Counted from the stretch's first letter, positions 1-10,865 are shown. The stretch: 64,000 bases of DNA from Narthecium ossifragum (GCA_963920575.1 OY986969.1:1932001-1996000); one strand, 5' to 3'. Notes: generated by a model from the letters alone, not told the origin. Translations and numbers: made by a program.

Positions 1-1773
1 GGGTCCCATAACCCCACCGGATACCCCTGAGTGCCCCAGTCGTGGTCTTCCAGCGAACTGGTCACACACTGGGTCACACTCAGTCAGACAGGAAAACGGC
101 ACTGCCAACTCACGACAGGATCCTGGGCACTGTCGGCGGGTAGCACCGCTGGGTAGTCACACCTGCCACCCAAGAGTTCTAGAAGGATTGGGTACCGGCT
201 ACACCACGACTTGGCTCAAGGCCGACACGACCTCTAAACATCAAGCACAACAGTATTCATGTCCAACTAACCCTATCATCGAAAAGACTGAATACTACAA
301 ATCGAGTCCTGGACCAAGCTACCCGCACGGTCCTAAGAGATAGATCCTGGCTACCCGGAAGCCCCGGATCGGCAACGCCCTAAACAGATGCAACTAGTGC
401 ACAACACAATGCATGCTATGAACATGCGCAGAATAAAACATGTAAGCATGCAACAGGATGTGATGATATATCAAAGAAGGTCTGGGCACGGCACCCTGCC
501 GGCCCGGGGTGGTGAGCGATTAAAGTAAGGTCTAGGGAACTGCTGCAGTGGTACCACCACCAGCTGCCAGCAGTTCACCACAACACCTGCACCGGGAAAC
601 AGCCCCGCAAACAACAGCTTACAGATATAGCAGATAAGGCCCTCGGCGCACGCCGGCATGCAAGGCTATGGAAAGCTGTAGGGCTACCCGCCCGTTTATT
701 CTAAACATCCCGGGAGTCATCACTCTCCCGGTTCACCACTGCCCTATTATAGGGCTAACATGCTTAATCATATGTACAAGATATCAAGACAGTAAGGAAA
801 ACTGTCATACAAAGCCCCGCGGGCAAAACCCACTTAAAACACCCTTCAGCCACTAAAGGATCGATCCTTCTCATCAAGAGGATCGATCCCTTCAGTACTT
901 AGGGAAAACTCGTCTCTGTGAACCAAAGAGATCGATCCTTCTCATCAAGAGGATCGATCCTCTTGTAACCATAGACCCGTCGTCCCCCAGCCACCAAAGG
1001 ATCGATCTCTCCCTCCAGGAGGATCGATCCCGCACGGGCTGGGCATGACTCACCAAAGGTGATCGATCCTTCCTCAAAGAGGATCGATCACGATGGGTTC
1101 TCCGGCGTACTTCCGACGAGGAATACCGCCGGAAAACTCATCCAAACTTTATGAAACTCTGGGATCTGATAGATCAGAACCCCACGAGTCTAAAATCGGC
1201 AAAAACACAGAAAACCAACAACTATATACGCATATCTAAGCAATAAACCACAGATCAAACCGGAAAACTCAAAACCCCGAAGAGAGATGTCGGTAGGATC
1301 CCTACCGGAGCAAACGCAGCTTAGATCCAAGCAGCTAGGCCTTGGATCGTCCTCAACGCCTTCGAAAATCCCAAGATCCGAGCTCAAATCGCCGGATTTT
1401 CAAAAGGATTTCAAAGAAGAAGGTTCGTCTGTTTTATAAGCAAACGAACCGACCTATGAAGGATCGATCCTTACCAAAGGAAGGATCGATCACCTCATGA
1501 CGATCTCACTTGACTTTCTGGCACGAGAGGATCGATCTCTTAGCTAGAGAGGATCGATCCTTTTTGTGCTGAAAGCTAAACTTAGGCGAGAATTCAAGCC
1601 TAAGTCCGGATCTTTCGATCCCGGGTCCCACTAACCATCCTAAGCAAACATTACCACAAACATGGTCAGTGTGTGTACAAGCGCGAGTGTGGAACTAGCC
1701 GACAAGGTGCAATTTACCAAATTGCCCTTGCGGTCCACAACGAGCCACAGGAGGGGAGGGACGGGTCCTCACA
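1..1773 (+). mobile_element. LTR copy A (3' about 1.77 kb), long-LTR retrotransposon family
   Basis: The window opens inside a long terminal repeat. Its first bases match the solo LTR at 8555-10860 starting from 9036, and it ends with the same terminus (…GGTCCTCACA) at 1773. By alignment to the solo copy about 480 bp are missing to the left, giving a full length near 2.25 kb. Two blocks (about 850-1100 and 1450-1570) are packed with the palindrome GGATCGATCC. No gag-pol sequence is visible, so this may be a solo LTR or one end of a larger element. There is no host gene here; short open frames in this stretch are chance. Confidence 0.7.
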
Positions 1774-3293
1774 GTCGGGCTCTGTCGAGATTTTGGCTTC
1801 CCAGGGTCGATGCATGGATCGACCGTGGGATCCCCTTCTTTTCCCTTTTACCTGACGGTCGACCGTCGGATCGACCGTCGGATCGACCGTCGCATTGACC
1901 GTCAGGCTCTGTTCGATTTTGGGCTTCTCAGGGTCGATGGGTCGATCGACCGTCGCCCTTGGTTTTTCTTCGCATGGGTCTCACGGTCGATCTCTGGATC
2001 GACCGTGGCATCGTCCGTGGCCTCACGGTCGATGCACGGATCGACCGTCGCATCGACCGTGAGCGCCTGAATAGTGTTTTCTGGCTTTTCTTGGACGGAT
2101 TTGGTTTGGGATTAGTACCTAAGCATGTTGGGAAGCATGTAGGGGAATTTGATGGGGTTTTCAAGGGGTTTTCCATCGGGTTTGAGAATCGATTCATGTG
2201 ACTTCCTTCTTGGTAAATATATGGCTTTACTTGCATTTAAATACTTGTATGATTGTAATTAAATGATCAGTTGTTTGCTTAGCCATTAACTAGCTATGAG
2301 TCCTAGTTGATGAGAAACTGTGGAACCTTAGCCTCTTGCCGGCGAGTGCCGAGGGCTATTGTATATCTGTTGAACTTATAACTGATGATGTGACATATAG
2401 AGACACCTAGGATAGATGTTTGCCTAGGCTCATGCATTGTATGCATTAGAGGTATTTGAGGTTAGGCGGGCGATGTTTTAGGTCGCCGATCCGGGGCTCT
2501 CGGGTAGCTCGGATCTAGCCTTAGACCGTGGATGGGTAGTTAGGAGTAGGGTGTGATTGTTGATCAAGTCTCATGTCTTTTGAGGATTCACACTAGTTGA
2601 CTCTGATCAGTGTTTGAGGTCTAGAGGTCGTGTTGTCTTCCAAAACCGAGTGCTAAGAATGGAGGTTGATGCGTACCCGATGTGGTTCCCCAAGGCTTGG
2701 TGTTCCGGCTTGGGAGGGGTGATCTTGCATGTTACTGTTCCTTGGCCTCCTGGTAACTTGTTCAGGAGAGAGGTTTCATGACAAGAGCCCTTGGGACATC
2801 AACTGGGTTATGGGACCCGTGGCATCCGTTAGACTTAGGCTGGAGACAACACTGTTGGTGTTTTTCTCCCTTCAGTGTACCGTAGAGTAGAACCCTACTG
2901 GGCTTTTTTTGCTCATTCCTACCCGGGCTGCGTTTGCAGGTGCAGGCGGCGGTCCTTCTTCGGTGGAGCCAGCTGGCTCGGCTTTTGGCGGCGCAGGTAC
3001 ATCTAGAGGCGTCTGAGGTTTTGTTGGAGGATATGACGGTTGTACCCCTTTATATATATAATATGCATGTTGTAAACATTTTGGAGAAACTTTTGGGATT
3101 TTCTATAAATCTGTATTTTGGAACTCCGACATTGTAAGACTTGATGTTATATTATGATTAGATCTGTTTAGCCTCTGGAATACTTTTGGTTTAAATTGTT
3201 TATCCTTTCCGCTTGTACTGCGTCGGTTGATGATGAATAGTGTTAGGACCTTCACGCCTTGTCTCGATGGGTTTTCTGGGTCGGGGTGTGACA
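1774..3293 (-). mobile_element. LTR copy C (minus orientation), same family, 3' end missing
   Basis: Read on the minus strand, this begins at 3293 with TGTCACACCCCGACCC, like the start of the solo LTR at 8555. It keeps the family order: a block with CCTGCAAACGCAGCCCGGGTAGG near 2940-2913, then GGGTCCCATAACCC near 2820, at about the same offset from the start (473 bp versus 481 bp in the solo LTR). It stops abruptly at the right end of copy A, lacking about 200 bp of 3' end. The simplest reading is that copy A inserted into copy C. The part at 1779-2070 is a cassette of GATCGACCGT palindromes with a direct repeat of about 128 bp. Confidence 0.65.
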
Positions 3294-3709
3294 GTAAGGG
3301 CAAGGGGGGAGGGCGAGGCGTGATCTCCGACCCAGGGCGTACATGGATCCATCCAACCTACGCTTCCGTGAGGCCTCTCATCTTTCGCCGGGATCTCTTC
3401 AAGGAAGCCATCCTGTCCATGAGGGGGCGAGGCGAGGGTAAGGGCAAGGGAGGAGGGTGAGGCATGATCTCCGACCTAGGGCGTACATGGATCCATCCAA
3501 CCTACGCTTCCGTGAGGCCTCTCATCTTTCGCCGGGATCTCTTCAAGGAAGCCATCCTGCCCATGAGGGGTGGAGGCGAGGGTAAGGGCAAGGGGGGAGG
3601 GCGAGGCATGATCTCCGACCCAGGGCGTACATGGATCCATCCAACCTACGCTTCCGTGAGGCCTCTCGTCTTTCGCCGGGATCTCTTCAAGGAAGCCATC
3701 CCGTCCATG
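3294..3709 (+). repeat. 144-bp tandem repeat, three units, open in one frame
   Basis: Three near-identical copies begin at 3294, 3438 and 3582, an exact period of 144 bp. Each unit has a G-rich part (GTAAGGGCAAGGG…) and a part that could encode WIHPTYASVRPL, then FRRDLFKEAI. Since 144 is divisible by 3, the frame stays in register over all units; only one TGA at 3458-3460 breaks it. The array starts exactly at the end of LTR copy C, so the LTR probably truncated it. I do not recognise the encoded peptide, and there is no sign that it is translated. Confidence 0.85.
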
Positions 3710-4500
3710 AGTCTTTATCTAATTTTGTCCATGGTTCTTTTGTCGATTGCGATTTGTGCTTTTGAGGTACGTTTTGAACTCTATTGAGTTTATGTTCTTG
3801 ATATGTAGTATTGGGTTTGAAGAGCTGGTTGGGGTTTTAGTGGAGACAGCGATAGGACTTAGAAGAAAGTGATTTTGAATTGGATTAGTTTGCCGATTTT
3901 TTTTGGGAATAATTTTTCTTTGTTGCTTTGCTGGTGATCATAGCTGTTAAAAGAGTGATTCGTGATATTATCGAGAGTTCGAGAGGATTTGTTTTGTTTC
4001 TGCGGATATTTCAAAAATTAGATCTTTATTCGAAGGTAACGTGGGAAGGTTCTGTTTTTTTATGTGATTTTTAATGATATTCTATAGTTGCTTTATTTTG
4101 GCTTGGTATTAGTTTACCAATTTTGTGATATTGATTGGTCTCTACTTCTTTTGTGATGACCATAGTGGCTAAAAAAAGTCATTCTTGGTATACCGAGAGA
4201 TTTTATTTGTTATGGCAGAGATTTCAAAGAGTGGATTGTTTGTCTGAAGCGATGTAAAAAGTATCGTTTCTTTAGTTGATGTTTGTAAATAATGAACAGA
4301 CAATGACTTGAATTTCCCTGTTATCTAATTCTTAAATCCGAAGATGCGTTCTAATGGTAATGGTTTTTAATGCAGAATTTTGTCTTTGCTGCTTGATTCT
4401 TTAGTGTATTTTAGGTACAAGTTTCTCTTTGACGGTTAAATAGTGTCGTATTGGTTCAGTAGATGCTTGTAACGTTAACTATAAGTACTGCTATACTCAG
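3710..4500. other. AT-rich stretch without a recognised gene
   Basis: This T-rich DNA has the character of plant intron sequence. It lies directly upstream of the TOPLESS-type exon at 4501 and may be copied intron of that gene. No earlier TOPLESS exon (LisH or CTLH part) was recognised in it. Confidence 0.5.
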
Positions 4501-4659
4501 GGAAAATGAGCAACTCTCAAAATATGGAGATACAAAATCGGCGAGATCATTCATGCTGGTTGAGCTTAAGAAGCTGATTGAGGCAAACCCTTTATTCCGT
4601 GATAAATTGCATTTCCCTAGCCTAAAAAATTCAAGGCTGCGTACTCTCATTAATCAAAG
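4501..4659 (+). pseudogene. Orphan exon of a TOPLESS/TPR-type corepressor
   Basis: The 53-codon stretch reads ENEQLSKYGDTKSARSFMLV, then ELKKLIEANPLFRDKL, then FPSLKNSRLRTLINQ. This matches the segment after the CTLH domain of the TOPLESS family, which are corepressors for auxin, jasmonate and EAR-motif factors. It is preceded by an acceptor (…ATACTCAG) and followed by a consensus donor (CAAAG/GTAAGA), and both split codons (Arg at the start, Ser at the end) fit the family. I found neither the N-terminal LisH exons nor the WD40 exons nearby. With introns attached this is a DNA-level copy, not a retrocopy. The sequence continues into the assembly gap at 5750, so a partly missing gene cannot be excluded. 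Confidence 0.7.
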
Positions 4660-5749
4660 GTAAGAGCCCAAAGATTCCTCTTGATTGGCATTGTGATTTT
4701 AATAGGTTTTTTTCCCTCAAGTGCTTTCGGTTATTTATTTTCAAGTGCTTACATGTTTTCCAAGCATATAAGAAGAGTGAACCAATGGTGTCAATAGGGT
4801 TTGAGAGTGACTTGCATTGATTAAAATGAATATGTTCGTTTCTAGGTGATTCGGAAAAAAATGAGATTCATCAATGTTATGCTGGTTTTTTGGTTAGTCC
4901 AACTCCAACTTCTTTATTCCCTCTTATTTGTTCTAACACCCAGCATCAATTGATGGAACTAAGCCATCATGTCATAGTTTTTGTTAAAAAATGTATGGGC
5001 TCTATGTAATCGAGATCGAAGATCCAATAGAAAACATGTGGTATGCACTATGAGAAATCAACATATGATCGGAGATGTACTTATATCCTAGCTCAATGAG
5101 GATCTATGCTTTGATGGAGTGCATTTCATTGCTCCATATTTTTCGTCACACCTATTTGTAGAATTAGAGTCATCCTTAATTTAAGGTAGTTATGTTCATT
5201 TCTTTCTTACCATCTCTCCCTGATGAGTGAATATGGAGTGAATATGGGACCAAGCTCGTGGTAGTTTGTCTATATTTGATTATTGTTTAATCAAATTCTA
5301 GTTCCACTTCCACAAGAAGGTGAGCTTGTGGGGACAAGAACAAAATCCAAGTCCTGCACATTGATTATGAAGTGTATGTGATAAATGCTATTTTATAGAA
5401 TCTCAACCCATCAACAGTATAATCGATAGAACCTCGACCCGCATAAACATAATCGATAGAACCTTGACCCACATGTTATGTCAGTTATTAATATCAAACA
5501 TACTTCTTTCTTGTGCCTTTCATGCCTTTTTCACAACGAATGTTTATTTTCGTAGGTCAGCATAAATCATTGAAACAAAATTAAGCTCAAGATGTCCTTT
5601 AAGTTGCGGTTGGTATTCCAAACTATATTTTATGAATGCAAATTAGTTTCACACTCTTATGGGTATTGATTTCGTCTATTTTTTGGTTGTATTTACAGGA
5701 GTCTTGGCTGATTTTAGTATTTTTTCACATTACACTGCTGCTGATAGTT
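4660..5749. other. AT-rich sequence up to the gap, no gene recognised
   Basis: No coding stretch or element termini were recognised. Two short near-identical phrases (AATCGATAGAACCT…GACCC) occur around 5420 and 5450. The next TOPLESS exon would be expected here if the gene were intact, but I do not see it. Confidence 0.5.
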
Positions 5750-5949
5750 NNNNNNNNNNNNNNNNNNNNNNNNNNNNNNNNNNNNNNNNNNNNNNNNNNN
5801 NNNNNNNNNNNNNNNNNNNNNNNNNNNNNNNNNNNNNNNNNNNNNNNNNNNNNNNNNNNNNNNNNNNNNNNNNNNNNNNNNNNNNNNNNNNNNNNNNNNN
5901 NNNNNNNNNNNNNNNNNNNNNNNNNNNNNNNNNNNNNNNNNNNNNNNNN
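5750..5949. other. Assembly gap, exactly 200 N
   Basis: A run of 200 N is a common placeholder for a gap of unknown size. True spacing and content between the TOPLESS-type exon and the kelch fragment are therefore unknown. Confidence 0.99.
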
Positions 5950-6033
5950 CCACATGAGGATACATTGATGTAAACTATCATGCCACGTCACCATGCTATG
6001 CCATGTGGCAATACGATTCTTCTTCGTGTCGGA

Positions 6034-6202
6034 TGTAGGTGGAGGCCACATATACGTCGCTGGCGGCCACAGCGCCGACAAGAACTAATTCAACACCGTC
6101 GAGGCATACGACCCGGTGAATGACGGGCGGGCATCGTTGCAGACGATGGCGGAGGAGCGGGCGATGATAAGAGATGGATTCGCCGGTGGAGGCGTCGAAT
6201 AG
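6034..6202 (+). pseudogene. Kelch-repeat (F-box/kelch type) gene fragment, broken
   Basis: One frame reads GGGHIYVAGGHSADKN, a stop TAA near 6087, then NTVEAYDPVNDGRA and MAEERAMIRDGFAGG. IYVAGGH…AYDP…W/L…M…ER is the pattern of one and a half kelch blades as found in plant F-box/kelch proteins. Only this GC-rich island remains, with an internal stop and no F-box. The 5' side is close to the 200-N gap, so more of it could lie there. The island contrasts with the AT-rich flank after 6210. Confidence 0.6.
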
Positions 6203-6455
6203 GACAGGCTGGGGGTGGTAATATTATATTTTTTTATAATATATTTTTACTTTATTTTTATGTTATAATATGATAGTATAAATTTTATACGGTTCAATGT
6301 ACAAATACCGAAAACTTAACTTAATAGTGAAATAGAGAAAGATGGGTTAGTTGATGTTTTGGGGATTGATTGCAACCAAAATTGGTTGTAGGAGTAGTGT
6401 TGAGGTCGACTGTCAGCGTGCGCTGACGCAAAAAATAGAGCCGTTGGGGGAGCTG

Positions 6456-6695
6456 TAATATTATATATTTTATACACTTTAGGTATAAACATTTGAATTA
6501 ACTTAATAATTAAATCAAATATTATAATTTTAACCCACTAGCTTACCAACTATTATAATATTATATATTTTATATACTTTATGTAGGAACATTTGAATTA
6601 ATTTAATAGTCAATTCAAATATTATAATCAAAGCCCGCTAGCTTAGACACTATTATAATATTATATATATTTTATATATTTTATATACTTTACAA
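6456..6695 (+). repeat. AT-rich tandem array, period exactly 100 bp
   Basis: The phrase TAATATTATATATTTTATA starts at 6456 and 6556, and a slightly longer version at 6656. Two full units and a partial third are present. Each full unit also contains AACATTTGAATTAA and a CTAGCTTA phrase. There is no coding content. Confidence 0.8.
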
Positions 6696-6699
6696 TTCT

Positions 6700-7110
6700 T
6701 ATCCTTATCCCAAGCTTAATCTACTAAACTTATCTCTAATTTTGAGTCAAACGTCAAAAGTGAGTTAAGTTTACCCTCACTTTTTTAATCCTAACCCTCT
6801 TAATCCTATTCATGCCTGAACACCGAAATCAAACGGATGCTTAATGTTTTTTGTTTTTTTGTCCATTGCAGTTCTTATTTCACCATAAATTCACTAATTG
6901 ATACGCACGAATTAAACCTGGTTATTATAATAAATTTACTTGGACTACTATAGTGTTTGTTTGGAGGCTACGTCTTATGAGTACGGGATCACGTGCGGGC
7001 ACGTGTGCCCATGCACGCATGTAACGAGCCAGATGCGTCAAGCAACATGCATCCCTGGTCCTAACTCCGATACCATACCTTTTATTTATTCTTCGTATGC
7101 TAACTCCTCC
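6700..7110. other. Intergenic, no gene recognised
   Basis: AT-rich sequence with many stops in all frames. Phrases such as CTTATCCTTATCCC resemble decayed MITE ends, but no matching inverted terminus was found. Confidence 0.4.
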
Positions 7111-7114
7111 CTTA

Positions 7115-7262
7115 GCTTGACTTATATAATGCTAGATGGCCCATCGCACCATCTGACACGGGTAATCACCTTTCCTCACTATTCTTAGTTTTTTCTAACC
7201 ATCCGATAGCTATCACCCCCACGACCTCATTACTCTCCGTCTGATAGAATGGACCATATATA
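7115..7262 (+). repeat. Dispersed repeat copy (CCRTSTGACACGGGTAAYCACC family), copy a
   Basis: It shares with copies at 11225, 27175, 27370 and 40040 a core of an AT-rich lead, a small palindrome around GCACCATCTGACACGG, then GTAATCACC, a pyrimidine-rich run and CTAACCATCCGATAG. This one is diverged. The family may be a Helitron 5' end because the lead is AT-rich and target duplications are absent, but that class is inferred. Confidence 0.5.
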
Positions 7263-8549
7263 TATAGACAAATGAGAAACATATAATATATTCATCTCGG
7301 ATCCAACAGGGAACTTCAAAAGGATATCAAGTAAGGAATGATCCACTAATTGTTAATAAGCACGACGGAATCCAAGAGCTTCCGTGGGGCACTATTTATT
7401 AGGACTCCTGTATATATAATTCAAGCGCCAGCTCCATGTAGTTTGACTAGATTTATATTAGTTTCTATAATATATTATTGTTACTCAAAAATTGTGTCCG
7501 AGATGGATACGTGATCGCCATACATGTGAGGTGATCCAACCATCGCGCATGGATTATCAAGAGGGTATATGGGTTCAGCCGTGCCTCAATTAAGAGGACT
7601 TTATGTAATACTCAAGTCTAATGGAGATGTGAAAATTCGTGGATTTTTGGATTTTTTGGATGATGGTGACTAAAACAGGACGATTTCTACCACAATATTA
7701 CTCTACCTCCAAATTGAATGGTAGACTACTCCTAAGGGCGGCTACACTACTCCTAAGAGTTGTTTGAGCGACTCCTAGAGTACGTTGTTCTACTCCTAAG
7801 AAATATCTGAGCTACTCCTAAGGTTTAGAAACTACTCCTAGATAGAAAAACGAGCAAATAATTAAAGCAAATAAAGAACTAATTACTTACTTCCATTGAA
7901 CAGCAACATAGGGTTACAACTCTGATGAAAGCTTCTACGAGTACGAGCTAGAAGATAAAGTAGTAGTAACAAGTCTGGATATGTCGTGGCGGAGGGGGGG
8001 GGGGGGGGGGGGGGGTCGTGGTGGGGTTCTTCTGCTTCGTCTTCAATCCTTTTATACCTCGGGCCGCCTCCTCCACGTGGCATGTTGCTAACCATCGTCC
8101 ACGACCCACCACCCACGATCATTCGTGGTTCATTATGGGTCGGATCTCGCTGCCATCTTGACACGTAGCCCAAAGATAACCGTTTCCATGTTTTCTTATT
8201 CCATCTCCCACGTCTTGTTTTAGGAGATTTTTATAGATTGTGGGATCGTGGTAAGGGTTTGGCTTTTCTTCTCGCCAAGACCTTGGATTTGACATATGGC
8301 TTCATATATTCACTTGACCTTGAATTTGCTTCATCACCTTGGTCTCGAGACTCGACCCAGGAGTTACTTACTTCATGCGACATCTCGAGCCTCGACCTCG
8401 GGTTACTTGGTTCTCAGCCTCAGGTTTTTGTATCTTGCTTCGATCTCGGGATCTCCATCTTGACTCCGACATCTCCTCGAGCTAGCTCGGGTTCAACCTT
8501 GGTGTCGTTAAAATGTACACGTCAGTAGACTGCTATGGAGTGATAAGGT
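7263..8549. other. Intergenic relic sequence flanking the solo LTR; includes G22 run and CTACTCCTAAG repeats
   Basis: There is no convincing gene. The motif CTACTCCTAAG recurs irregularly between about 7725 and 7845, roughly every 20-30 bp. A pure run of 22 G lies at 7994-8015. The stretch 8150-8549 and its continuation after 10866 look like one sequence split by the solo LTR, as shown by the GACTA duplication at the junctions. Confidence 0.6.
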
Positions 8550-8554
8550 GACTA

Positions 8555-10860
8555 TGTCACGCCCCGACCCGCGAAAGCCCAACCGGGCCGGGCGACGCGA
8601 ACCGGAACCTAACCAACGCGGAAAAAGAACGGCGAGGGTTCCCTCTAACCTATTGGCCTCCCTAACAGTTCACCAAAGCACCCTCAATTAAAACAATAAT
8701 TAACAACATCGAACCACAGATTTAAAACTCAAAGTGTTAAATATACAAAACCTCGGAGAGGGTAAGATTCAAAGTACAACATTTCTCCCGTAGGAGACTA
8801 TCTAACATAAGGGTAAAAACGGTAAATATCGCCACCTCTCAAAAGCCACCAGGCGCCGCCGCACCGCCGTCCAACTACCCGGTAGGGGCCACAGAGGAAG
8901 AACTGACGCCTGCACCTGCAAAACGCAGCCCGGGTAGGAGTGAGCACTAAGCTCAGTAGAGATCTACACTACGACACATAGAAGGAAGAGGAAAACGCAA
9001 CAGTGTCGCCCTCAAGTAGAACCTGGGTGTATACAGGGGTCCCATAACCCCACCGCGTGTCCCTGAGGCCCAGGGACGGCACTCAGTAACAGGAACAACA
9101 CTGGCGACACTACAGCTCAGCACAGTGGGACACCGGCTACACCTCAGCACCCGACTCAAGGCCGACACGACCTCTACAATCATCAAGCAACCAGTGTACC
9201 AGTCATCTAAGCTTATCATCGAATCGACTGGACACCACAATTCAAACCGGGTCCTAACAGCCCAACCCCGGTCCTAGGGCTAAGTCCGAGCTTCCAGCCT
9301 CGGGACGGCGACCCAAAGATCACCCATGCCCTAACCAATGCAACTAATGCACAGGGTAACGATGCATGCTATGACATACACAGATAGGAAGCAAAGCATG
9401 CAACAGTATGTCAAGCATCATATAAGTCTACTGGATCGCTGCAGCGGTACTACCAACCGCTGCCAGCCGATCCGCAGCGGGTCACGGCATTGCGACGGTA
9501 CCGCGACCGTCAACCGCGGACTCCTGCAACGGGAAGCAACCCCGAAAACGATGATGAACAGTAAACAATATAATATTATATTCTGAAATATAATATTATA
9601 TTCAAACACCCAAAACCTCTACTTAGGGGCTAATTGATTCCGTCGATCCGACATCCAAACGACGTCGAATTCAAGATCCAACTTATCCACCAGTAGGTCT
9701 ATATACCAGAATCAACATATCCAAAATTCATAATCATCCAACGGTTGGATTAACGGAAAAACGCTAATCATAATCGTTAATCAAACTAACTTACCCATTA
9801 ATTGCTGCAACGCAGCCCTTCAGAAAATAATTCATAAGAAATCGTAGAAACATCAGAAAATTACGAAACAAGATGGAATAGAAAGCTAACGAATAGCTCT
9901 ACAACTCTTATGTTTATCAAAAGCCAAGATCATGTACATGCCGGCCGGAAAACTCGCCGCAAGCCGGCTGTTTCTCAAGAACAGCAGAGAACCAGAAATC
10001 CGACACTAATCATGCAATAAACCTACTCAAATCTCAACTGATTAACATGAAACTTAAATCAGTAATTCTAACAGGCATAAGGAATCCAACAAAACAAGGA
10101 TCAACAAGATCTAACGGCTAGATCTCAAGGAAACCCGAAATAAACATCAGTAGGTATAACCCTACCTAGCTGCGCTTTCCTCGGCTGATTCCCCGCGATT
10201 TGATCACGAACAAGACTCCAAACCACTTCAGGGATCTTCCTCTCATTGTCACGAATCCAACGAGCCTTAGAATGCCGAAAAAGATGGCCGGAGGAGGGAG
10301 AACGGAGGAGATGAAGCTCGCCGGCGGAGAGGAGAAGAAACAGAGCACCGCGGGAAGGAAGAGAAAGAAGGAAGAAGAAGAGAAGAGAAGGAGGAAGAAA
10401 GGAAGGGAAAAAGGGGAGGGGAAAGCCGGGAAAGAGGGGAGAAAGTGAGGGGAGGGGAGGGAAAGTCCTCCCACCCTCTGACAGGGGAGAGCGACGGCCA
10501 GCGGTGGTCGTCCTCGCGAAGCAGAAAAGCCACCGACGCGATTCCGATCGGTCGCTCCAAGGAGTGATCGATCGCTCGTGCCCTGGCTCGATCCCACCAC
10601 CGACTCGCTCACGAGTCCGACCGATCGCTCCAAGGAGCGATTGATCGCTCGAGGGTCGTCAGCTACCCAAAGGCAAGCTTTCGCGCGCCCGAGCCGGGAT
10701 CTTCCGATCCCGGATCCACCTAGCCAGTCTAAACAAGCATTAACACAAACAAGGCCGGTGTGTGCACACGCGGGTGTGAAACAAACCAACAAGGCGCAAT
10801 TTACCAAATTGCCCTTGCGGTCTACAACGAGCCACAGGGGTAGAGGGACAGGTCCTCACA
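8555..10860 (+). mobile_element. Solo LTR (copy B), 2306 bp, with 5-bp target duplication
   Basis: The element starts TGTCACGCCCCGACCC and ends GGTCCTCACA, giving TG…CA termini. It is flanked by GACTA at 8550-8554 and again at 10861-10865. A single LTR with an intact 5-bp duplication is what unequal recombination between the two LTRs of one retrotransposon leaves behind. It is the complete reference for copies A and C. It contains no gag-pol. A 213-codon open frame on the minus strand at 10166-10807 is low-complexity and not a recognised protein. A palindromic cassette (GATCGATCGCTC type) lies at about 10540-10660. Confidence 0.85.
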
Positions 10861-10865
10861 GACTA

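Noticed and set aside
1662..2236. Several open frames around the LTR A/C joint
   Set aside because: They are produced by the GATCGACCGT palindromes and end in the LTR; Asp/Arg-rich, not protein-like.
5636..6081. Open frames running through the N block
   Set aside because: They are open only because N cannot make stops.
7994..8015. G22 run as a functional quadruplex
   Set aside because: A homopolymer of this length is often an assembly or sequencing artefact; there is no gene context to support function.
10166..10807. 213-codon open frame on the minus strand
   Set aside because: It lies within the solo LTR, has low-complexity Ser/Pro/Phe-rich content, spans the palindrome cassette and resembles no protein known to me.
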